A stretch of DNA of 64,000 bases from Rhyzopertha dominica (GCA_025024175.1 QCXZ01000075.1:1488001-1552000); one strand, 5' to 3'. Positions 21,451 to 34,229 are shown, counted from the stretch's first letter. The notes: generated by a model not told the origin, from the letters alone. Translations and numbers: made by a program.

Positions 21451-24400
21451 CTAAAGGCCGTAACTTCGACACTTCTCCCTATCAGCGTTCTCAGGCCAGT
21501 CACACACGTAGCTCTGTGTGTTGAAAACAGTTCCGTGTTTACAAGAGAACACCATCGGCTTACCGTGAACACACTGATAATACTGCAAAAAAGAGAAAAT
21601 GTAAATAATCGCAAATAGGTACGTAAAATTTTATATTTATCACGTTCCCTTCTTGGAACTGCTTCAGATAAAGCACAATCAGTGGCTGCACATACCTTTT
21701 GGCAATCCGCATGCGGTATAAAATGCTTGTCCTCGCAGTCCACGTCATTTTGGATGGGGTCCTCGCTCACTGAATTTGTAGTGGTGCTTTTTTGAGTGGT
21801 CGTGGTAGAAAATGCAGACGTAGTTGATCGTCTAGTCGTCGTCGTGCGTGTAGTTGTTGTGGATGCGTCGGGAACCCACTGCCCTGCCGGTGGTTTAGTT
21901 GGTTTTGCCATGGAACCGTCTTCAGATGGGGTGCTGGGTGGTTTAGCCCATTCTGGCTGTGAAAACGAGTGCAACAATTAATTACTGCGAGTCTTAGGAT
22001 TGGCGCCAGTTTGGTATTTTCAATAATTTTATACCTAACTAAGCGCATGGGCGCACCCAGCTTTAGGTCTAGAGGAGGGGCAAAGCAGGAATGTCCTGTA
22101 GTGTATAATTCAACATAAAGAGAAACATGCGTCTATCACATATAGATAGTTAAGTAATTAATGAAGTATTTATTCCATGAATATTCTTCATAAATTTCCT
22201 GCAACATCTTCACATCTTCCGTGAAATGAAGACCCAAATTGTTTATATGTTCTCTAATTTAGTTATTGATGATCGCAGTTAGGTGATAACTAGCCCATTC
22301 AATTGCAGCACTCTCACGTTTAACAAAAGATTCTTCATACTTTATTGATGTTATAAAAGGTTTAAGTATTTCAGAATGTGATATTTTAGTTAGTTTTGAC
22401 GTGGTTTCTTTATTTACGAAAGTGCCTATCCCTGAAACGATAGATATCATCAAATCCAAGCTTAATAGCGATCCCCTACGTGACACGATAGCTAGATTAT
22501 CTGGACATTGTTTAAAATCTACTTTTTTTATGGAACGATAATTTTTATGAACAAAAATCAGTTTGTGCAATGGGTTCATCTCTAAGTCCTGTAGTAGCCA
22601 ATTTGTTTATGGAAAATTTTGAACAGGTAGCGATAAACAGTTTTCAGTTTAAGCCAAAATGTTGGTATAGGTACGTAGATGACAGTTTTGTTATTTGACC
22701 CCACGGTATAGAAGAGTGGGGTAGGTTTCTAAATCATTTGAACAGTCAAAATCCTGACATACTATGGAATTAGAAAGCAATGGTAGTTTACCTTTCTTGG
22801 ATGTCAAAATTTACAGAATAAACACTGGACAGTTAGGACACAAGGTTTACAGAAAACCAACACACACAGACAGATATTTGCATGCCACATCTCACCACCC
22901 TCCCTCTCAAAAGAATAGTCATAAGGACGTTATTTGTTAGAGCACAAAGGATCTCAAACGAAAGTTCTTTACAAAAAGAAATATATCATCTTAAATCAGC
23001 GCTAGTGAGAAATGGTTATAGCAATAAGAATATTTGGTCAGTTTTTAATAAAAGTGCTCAACCATATCAAGTAAATTCTCAGCCAGGACAAAGTAAATTG
23101 AAGTTGAGTTCGCATTATGTACAAGGCGTTACCAAAAAATTAAAGAGGATGCTTAGAAAACACGGTATTTTAGTTGTTGATAGTACATATTATAATTTTG
23201 ATGAAATTTAAGTTCTACTAAAAATAAAGTACATTTAAAGAGTGAAGGTGTTTCAAGATTACTTGTTCTTGCGGCAAGTGTTACACAGGTCAAACTAAAA
23301 TAATAGTAGGTACGCGTCTGAAAAAACACATACGTGCTACTAGGCTGCAACATAGTAGCTGATTACTCATATTTGACTAAACACATGATTGACTTTGATA
23401 AAACAAGAATTTTACATAGAGAAAAATATTATCACAAACGTCAAATAAAAGAAGCTATAAAAATTTGTAGGAATACTAATAATTTTAATAAGGATTGTGG
23501 AAATTATGAGTTAGGTGACATTTGAAAGGCTATTTTGTAGTTATTTTTTATCAGGTAGTTCATATATATCTAGAAGGTAGGTAGTTGCTTTTTCGTCGTT
23601 AGATTCAGTTTGGCACGTTGTTTCTATGACGTCTCGCTTCCTTGGTGATTTGTTTATTTACTTTCAAAATTTTTTTTTTGAACTTGTGTCAGGCAAATTT
23701 TGAGGTTCTTCGTCTTTGACAAAGATTACAGGTGTAATCGAAACGTCAGACTAATAACTTCTTGTCAGTGTTTTCAAGAGGCAGCGATCTTTCCGAGAAA
23801 ATATTATCTTATAACGCTTTCTGTTGAGCAGTGAATGCATTTTTAATTATTATTAACTGGTTTACCCTCTACATCTAACTAAAGATGCTTCTTATTATAT
23901 ATGTATAATTACCCTTGGTGTTGTCGTAATTGTTGGTTCAGGTACTTCATAGCTCTTCATGTTCGCGTAAAGAATGTTGATAAGGACATTAGATGGACCG
24001 CAGAGTCCATGAAAATCGTCCATGTCGATTGCCCAAGTCATGGCACCGCCGTAGCCTTTTTGTTTTATGAAGTCCATTTTAATTTGTACGCTCTTTGGGT
24101 CTTCATATCCCACCCATTGGGTACCTGTCAAAACATAAGTGATATAGGTTTATTTATTAATATCAGTTATATGTTTACAGCCATCAGTTGTTAAAGAAGG
24201 CATTCAGTAGTGAAAAAGAAGCAAGTTTTATAATGTAAGGAAGATAAGGAAGCTAACGTCATGATGATGGGAACTACACAATAAAGTTCAAAATTATTAG
24301 ACACAAAGTCACATTGAAGATATACACGTATTTTCCATTATTGCTATCAAGGATTTAGTATTTTTGAGTACTTGTGAACTTGTGATTAATTGATTGACAG

Positions 24401-27400
24401 AACGGATTAATTCGACTTAAACGCAAAAATTACATATTTTCCTGCTTTAGTTAAAAAAGTTGTGAATTTCCTATTATAAATGTGTATAATAACACTCTTT
24501 GTTAGAAAAATCCGCTGACAATTCAACTTTTTGCCGTTTTGGAAGACCTTCAGCCAGTCAACTTTACAAATACACATAGATTACAGAAGCTTGCAACAGA
24601 TTACAATAATATGATGTGCATTTTTAGTTCATGTTATAATATTTGTGAATAAAGAGTATGTAACAAAATTATAAATCGTAGATGAGCGTGATAAACAAAT
24701 ACAGCATGAAGATGGTAAAATACAAAAAAAAAATAAATCTGGAAGTTACTATAGACAGAAACCAAAGCCAAACACTTCACAGGGAAAGAGCAATGAAGCT
24801 ACATATACCATCAACGAAGAGGAATCACAACAAAAAAAAAAAGTAGAGTAATGAGAGGATGGATTAACAAAGTAGACAGAGCACGAAATCTGAAAGTAGA
24901 AGAACTAATGGAGCCTTCTTTTGAAGAGAACGAGTTAAAATGGTTTGGTCAATTGTACAAAATGGACCACGAAACATGAGTGAAAGTGGTTCAAGATGAG
25001 GAAGAGATACACAAACCATTATAATATGATTATATCATACCTTTGTAAGCGTAGGGTACCTTTCCTTCTTCGTCCCACTTCATTGTCCATCCGGCATCTT
25101 TATTCTGTACTTCTGTGCATATCTATAAATAAATGCCTCATTAAGTGTCTTTTTTTAATGACGCATAGAATTAGACCATTCGTTATGTACTACCTCGTAG
25201 TATGCTAAAAATCCGGTTGCATTCGTGTAAGGACCTGGTTCGCCACCACCAGCCTCTTTGTTTATATAGGTACCAGGGTTGTAGTTGTTGTTGCTGTTGC
25301 TTAGGGTGAATGTTCTTCCGTAAAACGGTATCCCAACTACTAGTTTCTTTGGTGAACAGCCGTAGTCGACCCACAGTTGAAGACCATCGTTCTTAAAAGA
25401 AAAAAGAGTAAATAAGTGATTCTAGGGCCTCATGTGTCTGAAACTTCCATCCAGAAATTAAGAATTATTGAAAATGCTCCTTCATTTCTGTTGAACAAGA
25501 AAGTCATTCCGTAATAAACTGTTTACTGTTGTTTATGTACATATAGTTTTAAAGGTAATGCTTTATGGGACGAATAAAAAGAGAATAAAGTTGTCGTTGT
25601 ATTTTTTACTTACCACATTGAGCTTCTCGTATGCCCATTGATCATGTGGCCTTTTGTAAAGTGGACTATGAGTATCAGCAAATCCGGCCCAGTTGCCTCT
25701 CAAATCATAAGACATCACGTGTATGGCATCCAGCAACCTAAAAATGTCATTTTGACAATTTTCGAATATAATATTTAAAATTATTTGTTGTGCTTCCGGT
25801 ATTTATGATTATAATATAACAAGCAAGAAGCTCTTAAGACTACCAATCAATGTCTATGCGAGTCATTAAGGAAACAGTTTCTGAATATTAATTATCTGTT
25901 GAGGAACTTTCCCCTGCTTACAAAAGAACTCACTCGCATAATTCTGGAACGTGATAACCTTCCTGTAGCCTAAACTTGGCAATGGGCACGGCCATTGTTA
26001 TTTCCCATCCTTTGTTTTCTTTGTCGAAGGCTCTTCTTAGTTCTTCTACGAAGTAGAAGAATTTATCTTTGTCTGAGAAGCTGCCTCCTCTATCTGCCGC
26101 TCCTGGGTATTCCCAATCCAGGTCGAAACCATCGAATTGGTACTGTTGCATGAAATCTACGAAAAATTTATTTGGAGTAAAGTTTCTGGAGACTGATCAG
26201 TTTAAATATGTTAAGAATTTCCTGTGCGCCTATCAGAAGGATCAATAGCTTTATTTGTTTGTCGAGTAATGATATATATCTATTAATCTCAATTATTTTC
26301 AGTCGTAAACACATAAGTGCAGGGATCAACAAAAAAATTTTTTATCAAAAAATCCAATAATCTATGCGAGGGTGAATACTTTCAGCGTCAATAAATATAA
26401 GATAATATTTTGTCGGATAGATCGCTGTCTCTTGAAAATACTGACAAAAAATTAATAGTCTGACGTTTCGATTACACCTGTAATCTTTGTCAAAGACGAA
26501 GAACCTCAAAATTTGCCTGACACAAGTTCAAACAAAATTTTGAAACAATCTTACTTATGACATATTATCAATGGTGAATCACTACTTTTCCTGAGCTTGA
26601 TTTCAGAAAATAATAAAAGGGAATATGTTGAAATGACCTTTATCCTGTCTAAAGTATTTGACTGTGTTTGATTTATTAACTGAAAAACTGGTAAATTAGT
26701 AGTTACATCTAGTTATTTCAGTGACGTAGCCAAGGGGGGGCAGAGGGGCAATTGTCCCTTTTACATTTAACAGTACAAATTTGTTGCAAACTATTGGTTT
26801 GTTTATAATAAACATTTTAGTAAATTAAACATTAAAATTTAAGTCCCACCCCTTCTGGTTTTCCTTGTATTTGTACTTAACATTTACTTGTGTTTGGAGC
26901 TTTGCACCCCCAAGTTAATTTTCTGGCTACGCCACTGAGTTATTTACTACAATGAAGAAACTTCTCCACACAACAATCACCGTATTAAACTGTGCTATAA
27001 TATCTCAAAGCAAAGATAAGGTTCAATTAGATAGTGAAGGTGTTTCAAAATTACATGTTCTTGCGACAAGTGTTACATAGATCACACTATCAGAAAAGTA
27101 GAGACGTTTTCAACTACAACTTCAGCAGTAAAGTTTGTCTATATTTGGAAGAATCTTATGGCTCAGTATAGTATTTAATTTTTGACTCCCATCATCCCAT
27201 TAGCAAACCATTTTTTCGGCCACGTGCCTGTGAGAGTTTCCAGGGCCGTATTAAAAGAATAATAATAGCTATTTGCACAAACTTTAATTAAATAATATGT
27301 ACCGTATTTATAATAAATAAATATTAAAAATTAATTATGGTCACAGTCACTATCACAAAATTCTTCATCACTACTGTCGCTCTCTAGATTTATAATTAAC

Positions 27401-28660
27401 TTGTTTGGCGCGATAATTATATTCGATTTCAATTACATGCCCAACTAACTCCATTTATTTTATTGACCTCTTTTTCAATTAAGTTTACGGCGCCTACGCT
27501 AAGTTTGGGATTTGTATTTTTTCTCCTTAAATTTCCCTTTAATTCTGCCCATATCAATTCATTGGGATTAAAAATACAATGATAGGGTGGAAGCCGATGC
27601 AATTGATGGCCACGATTCTCTGCTTCTTGATCTGCTTCATATTCTTTTTTTAAAATCTTTAGTTCTTAGTATTTCCAACAACTCTATTTTCGTATATTTA
27701 TTTTCAAAATACAGATCATGTTTTTCTAAGAAGTCCATAATCTCTTGTTTTCGACTGCCTGTATTTGGAATTTCATTTTTACACTATTTGTAACTGTAAC
27801 TAATTGAAACTTACAAGAATGAATGTCAAGATCCTAAACTTGACTCGCAGTTTTGACGGATGAAGTGACAAAAGAAGGAACAAATATTGACGCTCATAGA
27901 ACTTTCATCTCGTTTCTTCTTTCAAAGAATTATCGTTACTTTCACAAGTGTTATCATCAATAGTCTTATGCTCTTACAACACACGAGATATTGTCGTGTT
28001 TTTCTTAGCTACGAAAACGAGTTGTGTTACTGGTATCCTTTTTTTAAATATATGGTTGCTTAATGACAATTTGCGGATTTAGCTAGTTTTCGAGATGCTT
28101 TTTCATGTTTATAGATAAAATTTTGCGAAAATTATCTATCACCTTACCTACGACACTGCGAATAAAAGAATCCCTTCTTGACTTTACAGCAACCATCTGG
28201 GAGTACTTGGAGCCACCCTCCGCCCAACCCCCTACAGCTACCTGGAACTTCACGTTGGGATATTTCTCCTTCAGGGATGTGAAATTTCGGAAGCCATTCT
28301 GCTCGACATCCACCTGCAAATTTGTGAGTAAAAATATTTTTTCGTGCATGCATAAGGAAACTTGTACCTCTGGGTCTATGACTAGCACTCCCCATGTACT
28401 GTCGTCTACTCCAATAAAGGAGTATACCAGATGGGTGCATAGACTGACTGGGATGTCTTCTATTCCGTATCTTCCTATCCCTGGTCTGTATATTGCCCAG
28501 TTGCTAAAGTAGCATACTACTCTTGCAGGAGTAGCAGCTGGCAAAAAATTATTTCTCATTCAGATTCATGCATTTCTACAAAGACAATAAGATAGTACAG
28601 CTTACCTGCTGTTTGGAGCATGCCAACAAAGGCAATCGTAATTGCCAGGGACACTAACAT
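21451..28660 (-). CDS. Secreted chitinase (GH18 + linker + chitin-binding domain)
   Basis: Endo-acting chitinase hydrolysing beta-1,4-N-acetylglucosamine polymers of cuticle or gut peritrophic matrix, extracellular. Ten exons, reading right to left: 28660-28606, 28537-28368, 28313-28148, 26156-25934, 25737-25614, 25391-25194, 25122-25041, 24124-23913, 21956-21696, 21582-21451. All junctions keep frame and give 540 residues. Exon 1 is a signal peptide ([17 protein letters not shown]). The GH18 motifs are all present: [23 protein letters not shown] with the catalytic Glu, MSYDLRGNW and [12 protein letters not shown] Thr/Ser-rich linker in exon 9 ([17 protein letters not shown]) leads to a six-cysteine CBM14 domain ([15 protein letters not shown] to [11 protein letters not shown]). 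The single catalytic and single binding domain fits insect group I or IV; F replaces the L common in [12 protein letters not shown]. Introns carry PLE, LINE and hAT remnants. Confidence 0.95.
22540..23800 (+). mobile_element. Penelope-like element remnant in a chitinase intron
   Basis: The plus strand shows an RT piece with [18 protein letters not shown], then [12 protein letters not shown] (YVDD kept) followed at once by a stop. A thumb-like region comes next ([19 protein letters not shown]), then [17 protein letters not shown] decayed GIY-YIG start lies near 23245-23340 ([13 protein letters not shown]). The terminal repeat with a hammerhead-like fold is at 23640-23790. Multiple stops and frame changes make it inactive. 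It is antisense to the chitinase, in the intron between exons 8 and 9. Upstream bases 22200-22540 probably belong to it too. Confidence 0.8.
23712..23751 (+). ncRNA. Degenerate hammerhead-like motif in a PLE terminus
   Basis: Stem I GTCT/AGAC, stem II GATTAC (23724-23729) with GTAATC (23734-23739), then GAAA, CG and TC. The first core strand reads TTGACAA instead of CTGANGA, so two core bases differ and activity is doubtful. A reverse-complement copy lies at 26458-26497. Confidence 0.4.
24760..25010 (+). pseudogene. LINE reverse-transcriptase C-terminal fragment
   Basis: The plus strand reads [19 protein letters not shown] ... [14 protein letters not shown], close to the C-terminal WFGHVxRM block common in non-LTR retrotransposon proteins. 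Only this tail is present, with a stop soon after, in the chitinase intron between exons 7 and 8. Confidence 0.5.
26380..26560 (-). mobile_element. Solo terminal repeat of a Penelope-like element
   Basis: This is an inverted copy of the terminal repeat at about 23650-23800. Shared sequence includes TCTTTGACAAAGATTACAGG on the minus strand and the CTGTCTCTTGAAAATACTGAC-like flank. No coding remnant is attached. It lies in the chitinase intron between exons 3 and 4, and its hammerhead-like fold (26458-26497) is in the same sense as the chitinase transcript. Confidence 0.65.
26719..26937. mobile_element. hAT-like MITE with 8-bp target duplication
   Basis: Ends are CAGTGACGTAGCCA at the left and TGGCTACGCCACTG at the right, inverted. 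The element is bounded by a perfect 8-bp direct repeat AGTTATTT (26711-26718 and 26938-26945), the target-site size of the hAT superfamily. It is noncoding and sits in a chitinase intron. A longer, older relative lies at 44077-44511. Confidence 0.88.
27380..27800 (-). pseudogene. Tc1/IS630-like (DDE_3) transposase fragment
   Basis: The minus strand encodes [18 protein letters not shown]..., [20 protein letters not shown] and [19 protein letters not shown], the C-terminal half of a transposase with the PPYH...NPxELIW block. The Glu of NELIW is the expected third catalytic residue. It is the same family as 55499-56010. The N-terminal half is missing. Confidence 0.65.
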
Positions 28661-28779
28661 CCTTATGCAGCTTTTTCTCAGCCCTACCAGAAGAACTTTA
28701 TCCTAACGTGAACCAAGATTTTTTGACCGCCACTCCAGAAAGTCTTCTTCTTATATCACCACAACCAGAAGAATACTTG

Positions 28780-28967
28780 CAGTGGCGTAACTGCTTTCCA
28801 CTGTTCGAAGATGTAAAGTTCTTTCCTTCCGTCGAATCGAAGATACCAAGAACGCGAAGCATTTGCGTAGAATTTATTCTGAATGAATTTAATTTTTGGG
28901 GCTTCATTAAAACATAATTTTTGCCACGAGATTCCTGGCTTGTAAAACAAATTAATCTACGCCACTG
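28780..28967. mobile_element. Small MITE near the chitinase start
   Basis: The 10-bp ends CAGTGGCGTA and TACGCCACTG are inverted repeats, like the hAT-like MITEs at 26719 and 44077. No convincing target duplication is visible. It lies about 120 bp upstream of the chitinase ATG, so it could overlap the promoter. Confidence 0.5.
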
Positions 28968-31270
28968 GAATCGAATGTCATTGACCAATAGTCTTGAGGT
29001 GTATGAATACCGTACCTGCATGGTGATGACCGTAATAAAAAAACACTCTTTATGTGGACCCAAACCTATTTGTCAAAGAGAGATGGAAGATATTCAAGTT
29101 CGAATGCTGTGCAGAATAGTAATCGATGAGGAACTGACCTTATCGGTTCATCAATACAAAAAATGATTAATTGGTATCGTATATGCAGTTATTCTAATGT
29201 AAAGTTTTGGTTATGCACCTATAATCTTGAATCAAAACAAAAACGTGACTGTCTTGACGTAATTAGTGGAAATATTGCTTTTTCGTCACGGTGACCCAAT
29301 TGCATTAATGTTTTCCACTTACTCATATTTCCTGAGTGATTACGACAATTGGTCTACTATTTACATCCAACACAAAAGAATTTTATAATTTGTTAAACGC
29401 GTATGAAGCTATCAATTATTGAACCAAAATTTAAGAAAGAAACAAGCTTTTATATTTCCATCTATCTGTTTTATCAATCAAGTTATTATTGTTAGGCCTC
29501 CATTACTTTGTCTTTAGATCAAAATTTACGTGGCAGCTTTTCATGACTGTTGTTGAAGTTATTACAAAATTTAAGACAAAAGATTGTTATTTACCTTGAT
29601 CATCTAGGAAACTTAGTTCCTTTAATTATTATTACGGACCAGTTCATAATATAATGCCACCTGTGAATTGCTGGTTTTTTAATACTGTCGGGAAATATGC
29701 GTATTTACATAGAGGTCATTTAATATTGTAAAAGAACAGATCTAAGAAGTGAGTTTGTACGGGGTAAAAGGTTTTGATCTTTGATTTTACGTAAAAACGA
29801 CAAAGAAAAAACATGTTTGCTTCGCGCTGCATTATTCAGTGTTCAGTGGAAATTTTTTCTTGATTTTGAACAATCATGCCTCTTCGTCATTTTTCGGGAC
29901 GTCGTCATAAATAAAAATCCAAAACCTCCTGGCAGGGCACAGCACTAGTTATTGCTTCCAATTCGCTAATCTAAATTTAACGTTTAACCAGTAATTAGTA
30001 ACATTGGGAGAATTATGTACGAATTTAGAAGAAATGGTTATAAGGTAGTTGCATATTTTTACTGCCTAGGAAGTACTTCTCAACAGCTGTCACTAAAGTT
30101 AATCGTTTTATGTAGATCGACGAAAAAATTACTAAGTTCAAAACTGACAGAAATATGAAGCTTTAAGTACAGATGTTCTGGTTTCACAACAAGCAAAACA
30201 ATGATTTGCTTTGCTGACGTAAAATCATAGATAAACAAATTTTTCGTCTTGTACATTCTATCCGAAAACGTGGTAGTTGATAATTCAAGGTTTATTTAAT
30301 TAAGTAGTTAGTTTAAAAGTGAAGTAAGTTTTTTTTTTACACTAAATACATAATTTTTGGGTGATATTAGTAAGTTTATGGCAATCATTTGACAAATATG
30401 CAGTGATATTATCCATAATGAAATCTCAGTATAGTGGTCAAGATCATCGAACTGTTAAACTGTATCGAAACAGTTTAAAACGTTATCGAAGATGAATGCC
30501 CCTTATGCTAATGATTATGGTGAAGCCCCACCCTAATACAATACAATCTTGGCTGAATATCAACAATGAAGAATGCGCATCACCATGTACACAGCGTTGC
30601 TAAATGCTTCCATACCTCAATATACCAATTAAGTTTCGAATGCCTAAAAATTAATTTCTTTACTATGAGCAGCATGCGTAAAAAATGGCAGCTTTGCAAN
30701 ACGCATAATCTTTAGATCGTTTTATTGATTGAACCAGANAAAAATGNATCAAGCTTCATTCCATGAATTTTATGTGACAACATTGTAATCTCGTAATATT
30801 TTTTNTTNCGCTTNCGCTTTCAGGTAAACAAATGAGGTATTGTAAAAAACCAGTTTAGTCGGNTTGTACGGTCACTGANCTTGACATACCTACAAAGGAC
30901 AATNTCAAGAAAGAGCATCGAACGCGTCTACAAAACAAATTGAAAGTAACAGTTCTGGAATACTACCTACTGCACGTAAAAATCTGAGCAATGTAATGTA
31001 TGTAATGTATGTGCGCAAATTATTTTTAGCAACTTCCTTCGTGTTTCTCATATATAGCGATGACTATAATGCAAAGTAAATGTAAAAACTCTGTCTTACA
31101 ACCCGGGTGTTTACCCAGATTGCACATACTTACCAATTAATAATGATTTAATTCCAGAAACATTATCACTATCTCTTAAATGCTATTTTCCTAAACGTTA
31201 AAAAAACCGCTGCAAATTGAATCAATACTTCCACATCCAATTGTCAAAATGACATTTACGTTTTTATTTC
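28968..31270. other. Intergenic, no gene seen
   Basis: AT-rich sequence left of a repeat. Ambiguous bases are clustered from 30700 on. Open frames are short and match nothing I recognise. The chitinase promoter lies at its left edge. Confidence 0.4.
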
Positions 31271-31279
31271 TTATACTGT

Positions 31280-32030
31280 AAGATTAGTAATCAGATTTTG
31301 AGCATTTTGTCTCTCAACTCATTTTTCTAAGACAAAGTCCTCGTGATANAGCAAAAATATATAAATCTTAAATTAGGTTTTTTNAAATAACTCTAAAATT
31401 ATTAACTTAACAAAAAAANTACAAGAGTGCTTTCTGATCAGAAATTTGATTTTCTGTGTAATACCAAAATTTAAAAAAAAATCGTACAAGCAGGGACCAA
31501 AATAAGTTTTTTGGCAATATTTCGAAAGTGTCAAAATTTTGAATAAATTTTCTAATACACTTTTTGTGAGAAATTTTATTTCCTATCTGATGGCATTTTC
31601 ATTTTTTGAATATATTAAAAATATTTAGAGATATTTAGGAAAAACCGTTTTCTTTAAGTGACGCTTTTTTGCTAATATCTTCTAAACAGTTTGCTGCACC
31701 AAAAATTTATGGGAGCCAGTAATACTACTAATCACATACTAAAACGAAAAAAATATAAAAAAATAAAAAGTTGCACAAAGGGTATTTACCCCCCAATTTC
31801 GCCCCCTTCCCGATATTCTACTTACCCCACAAACAATAGGTCGCTTTGGGTAGTTGAGATTTATACGTTTGCCAAATTTCAAGTTCATATATTAAGTCTT
31901 TCGAAAGATATCGTGTATACAAACAAAACCAGACACAGACAAGAAATTTGTTGTTGCTCAAATTTTGGTTTTTTGCGTTTTCGACCATTTTAAAGCGAAT
32001 GAGCAAATAAAGAAATTTCAAAATTTTTTT
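31280..32030. repeat. Dispersed noncoding repeat, copy 1
   Basis: Blocks in this stretch recur in the same order at 47060-47345: AGTAATCAGATTTTGAGCAT-like, ATTATTAACTTAACAAAAAA and ATCGTGTATACAAACAAAAC. The right-hand copy lacks the middle part. No coding content or terminal repeat was recognised. Confidence 0.6.
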
Positions 32031-32687
32031 CGCAATACAATACTTTCCATCCTTTGGATGTGGAAGTAATAGCCCGTAGCACCTCTAATACCATCAAATA
32101 CTTTTCCATTTTCAGCATGTTTGCAAAGCTTTTTTCCACTCGAACATCCTCTTCAAATTTTTATTGTAAAATTTTCATATTATAATACTGAATTAAGTAA
32201 GCAGAAAAGAAAGAACGCGAAAAAAAGATAAATAAGGAATCATTAAAACACTTGTTTTGATGAAAAATATAAATATATTAGGACTATGTGTACAAACACA
32301 TTCACAAGTGGGAAACCAAGGGATATTATGGAATTTTAATCGTTGTTTAAACTTCTATATTGCATTGTATCAAAGGAATTAGTTAAAAACAAAGGCGTCG
32401 TAATTTAACAAAGGTAGTTATTGTAGCAAGGATGCATTATTGTCAATTTGCAATCACTATTTGTAAATTAATAACTGGATTAGTTGTTGCAATGCTAATT
32501 TGTTAATTAATAATGTATGCTTTACATAAACAAAAATTAATTTAAAAACACCAGTTTTCAGGCAACCAAACTCAGGTGATATTTTTTTGTGAAATAACCA
32601 CGATTTCAGTCCTAAACAATTTAAGTCGCTTTGTGCAAAGATTAAAGTTCAATCTTGTCACTTTATCAAACACGAATCTTCTTCTTC

Positions 32688-33529
32688 TTATTCATAGCAC
32701 TTCAGCTGTTTCAGGAATTTTTCCAACTGGTTTATCCCGCACTTTTCAATCTTACGTTCTTCTGAATTCGTACAGCAGTCAGTAATATAGCGAACTAATG
32801 CGTGATGTAAACTGCAGCCTGTTTCATGTTTCTTGGGTAACTGTTTCCGGAGTTCCTGGCATACAAGTTTCTCAAGTTCACCAACGTTCAATTGGTAGCA
32901 GGCTATGATAAAATTTTTCTCAAAACACCTTATATCCTCCTTGGTGATCTCCTGCTCTATTTTCTTAAGCTGCTTCTGCATTAAGGCATTCTTCTTAATA
33001 GGTTTCCCTGTAATTTGCAGTGTGAAATATGAATTGAAATTAGCCTTTCTCTCTTGATTTGATTCAGGTATGTAGTTTCTGTCCTTGATCAGTGTTGAGA
33101 AGTTTGGTTTTTCATTTTCTTCCAGTTTAGTAAGCTTTACACCAATTTCATTTTCAAACACTTCTTCGTTTATGCAGGCGTTGCTTAGCAATATACATTT
33201 ATGCTTTTTTTCTTTCGTAGCTTTTGGCATTTCATTATAAGCTTTAATCATATCAAAAAGCCGGTTATTTTTTCTAAAATGGTCGACTAGGAACCACTTA
33301 TTTTGTTTTCCGACTTGTTCATGTTTCACTTGGATAAAAAGCGTTTCTTCTTTTGACGTTAAAACAAGATCATCGAATTTTCCAGCATGTTGAACTTCAG
33401 TTTCCATATTATCGTATTTTAACTGCTGCTGCCGAATATATGACAAGGCTGTTATAAGCATTTGGTATTTTATTCCGTGAAAACAGCCTTTCAACCCTGA
33501 TGGTGTCGGTGTCTTCACTTGATTAGATT
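32688..33529 (-). CDS. PD-(D/E)XK nuclease-like protein (partial gene model)
   Basis: A long uninterrupted exon of about 280 codons. It reads (N)SNQVKTPTPSGLKGCFHG, then a helix, TEVQHAGKFDDLVL and LFIQVKHEQ. An E, then DD, then QxK in a predicted beta strand is the pattern of restriction-endonuclease-fold nucleases. Counting from the GTG at 33518: E41, D49/D50, Q63, K65. The rest is charged and helical and ends QLKCYE. There is no ATG at the start of the open frame; a CAG acceptor next to 33529 with phase 1 suggests a short first exon further right, not located. Similar PSG...AGKFDDLVF...QxKH N-terminal domains occur, from memory, in large arthropod ankyrin or NACHT-type proteins; function there is unknown. 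It is divergent from the ankyrin gene at 35645. Repeat-derived origin is not excluded. Confidence 0.6.
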
Positions 33530-33751
33530 CTGTTGATATAAAATTGCAGTCAGCAAATTTAAAGGGTCTTTACCGCACATTTAAGACGATAGTGACATAA
33601 ATCGTAAACACAGGTATTCGATTGAAAAAGTCATACTAAACCATCGCGCACAAATTCTGCTACCGATAACAGAAGGCTTCGAAATATCTTGTTGAAAATT
33701 GTTGCATTCAATCCAGTAGGCAGCTGCTATTTTGTTAATTTTGATATTTGA

Positions 33752-33926
33752 CATGATGACAAAGCCACCTAGCTGCTTTAACGGGTACTACTTCCTAAAG
33801 GAAGTAACCTGTAGCCTGACAAATTGGCATGCAACTGCATACTTCAATTTGACAGCAGCTAGGTGGCTTTGTCATCATGTCAGTGTAATGCTGACAAGAT
33901 GGCATTCCCATCCTAAATTCTTACTT
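33752..33926. mobile_element. Foldback MITE with 26-bp perfect inverted ends
   Basis: The ends CATGATGACAAAGCCACCTA and TAGGTGGCTTTGTCATCATG (33752 to 33879) are perfect inverted repeats. A tail through 33926 (GTGTAATGCTGACAAGATGG) is shared with the second copy at 38333-38485, where the tail is inverted relative to the core. It is noncoding. Confidence 0.8.
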
Positions 33927-34229
33927 TATATGCATTGAAGTTTATTTTGTGGAGTCCTTTTGTGTCAATTTTTCTTATTGTATTTATTTGTAGGTTCTGG
34001 CTCCTTTTTTTATAAATTAAAGACACTTTTTTCTAATAATATGACGCTTCGACCTATAATTTAGGTCTGTCGAATATTTTTATTTTGCAGATTGACAAAT
34101 TATTATGAACATTATTATATTACAATTATATGACATTTACAGTTTTGATATTAATATAAAATGTACCTTCAAGTTTGTTCCTTTACTATCATTGTGGATG
34201 GTAAATGTGACGGTGAGAGTGTGTTTAAA

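Noticed and set aside
21767..22048. Minus-strand frame overlapping the chitinase linker exon
   Set aside because: Alternative frame of the Thr/Ser-rich exon; the correct frame joins upstream and downstream exons in phase.
28105..28512. Plus-strand frame of 135 codons over the chitinase start
   Set aside because: Antisense shadow of chitinase exons 2-3, which are supported by motif and splice-site agreement.
28698..29063. 121-codon minus-strand frame upstream of the chitinase
   Set aside because: Mostly the body of a small MITE (28780-28967), which explains the open frame without a gene.
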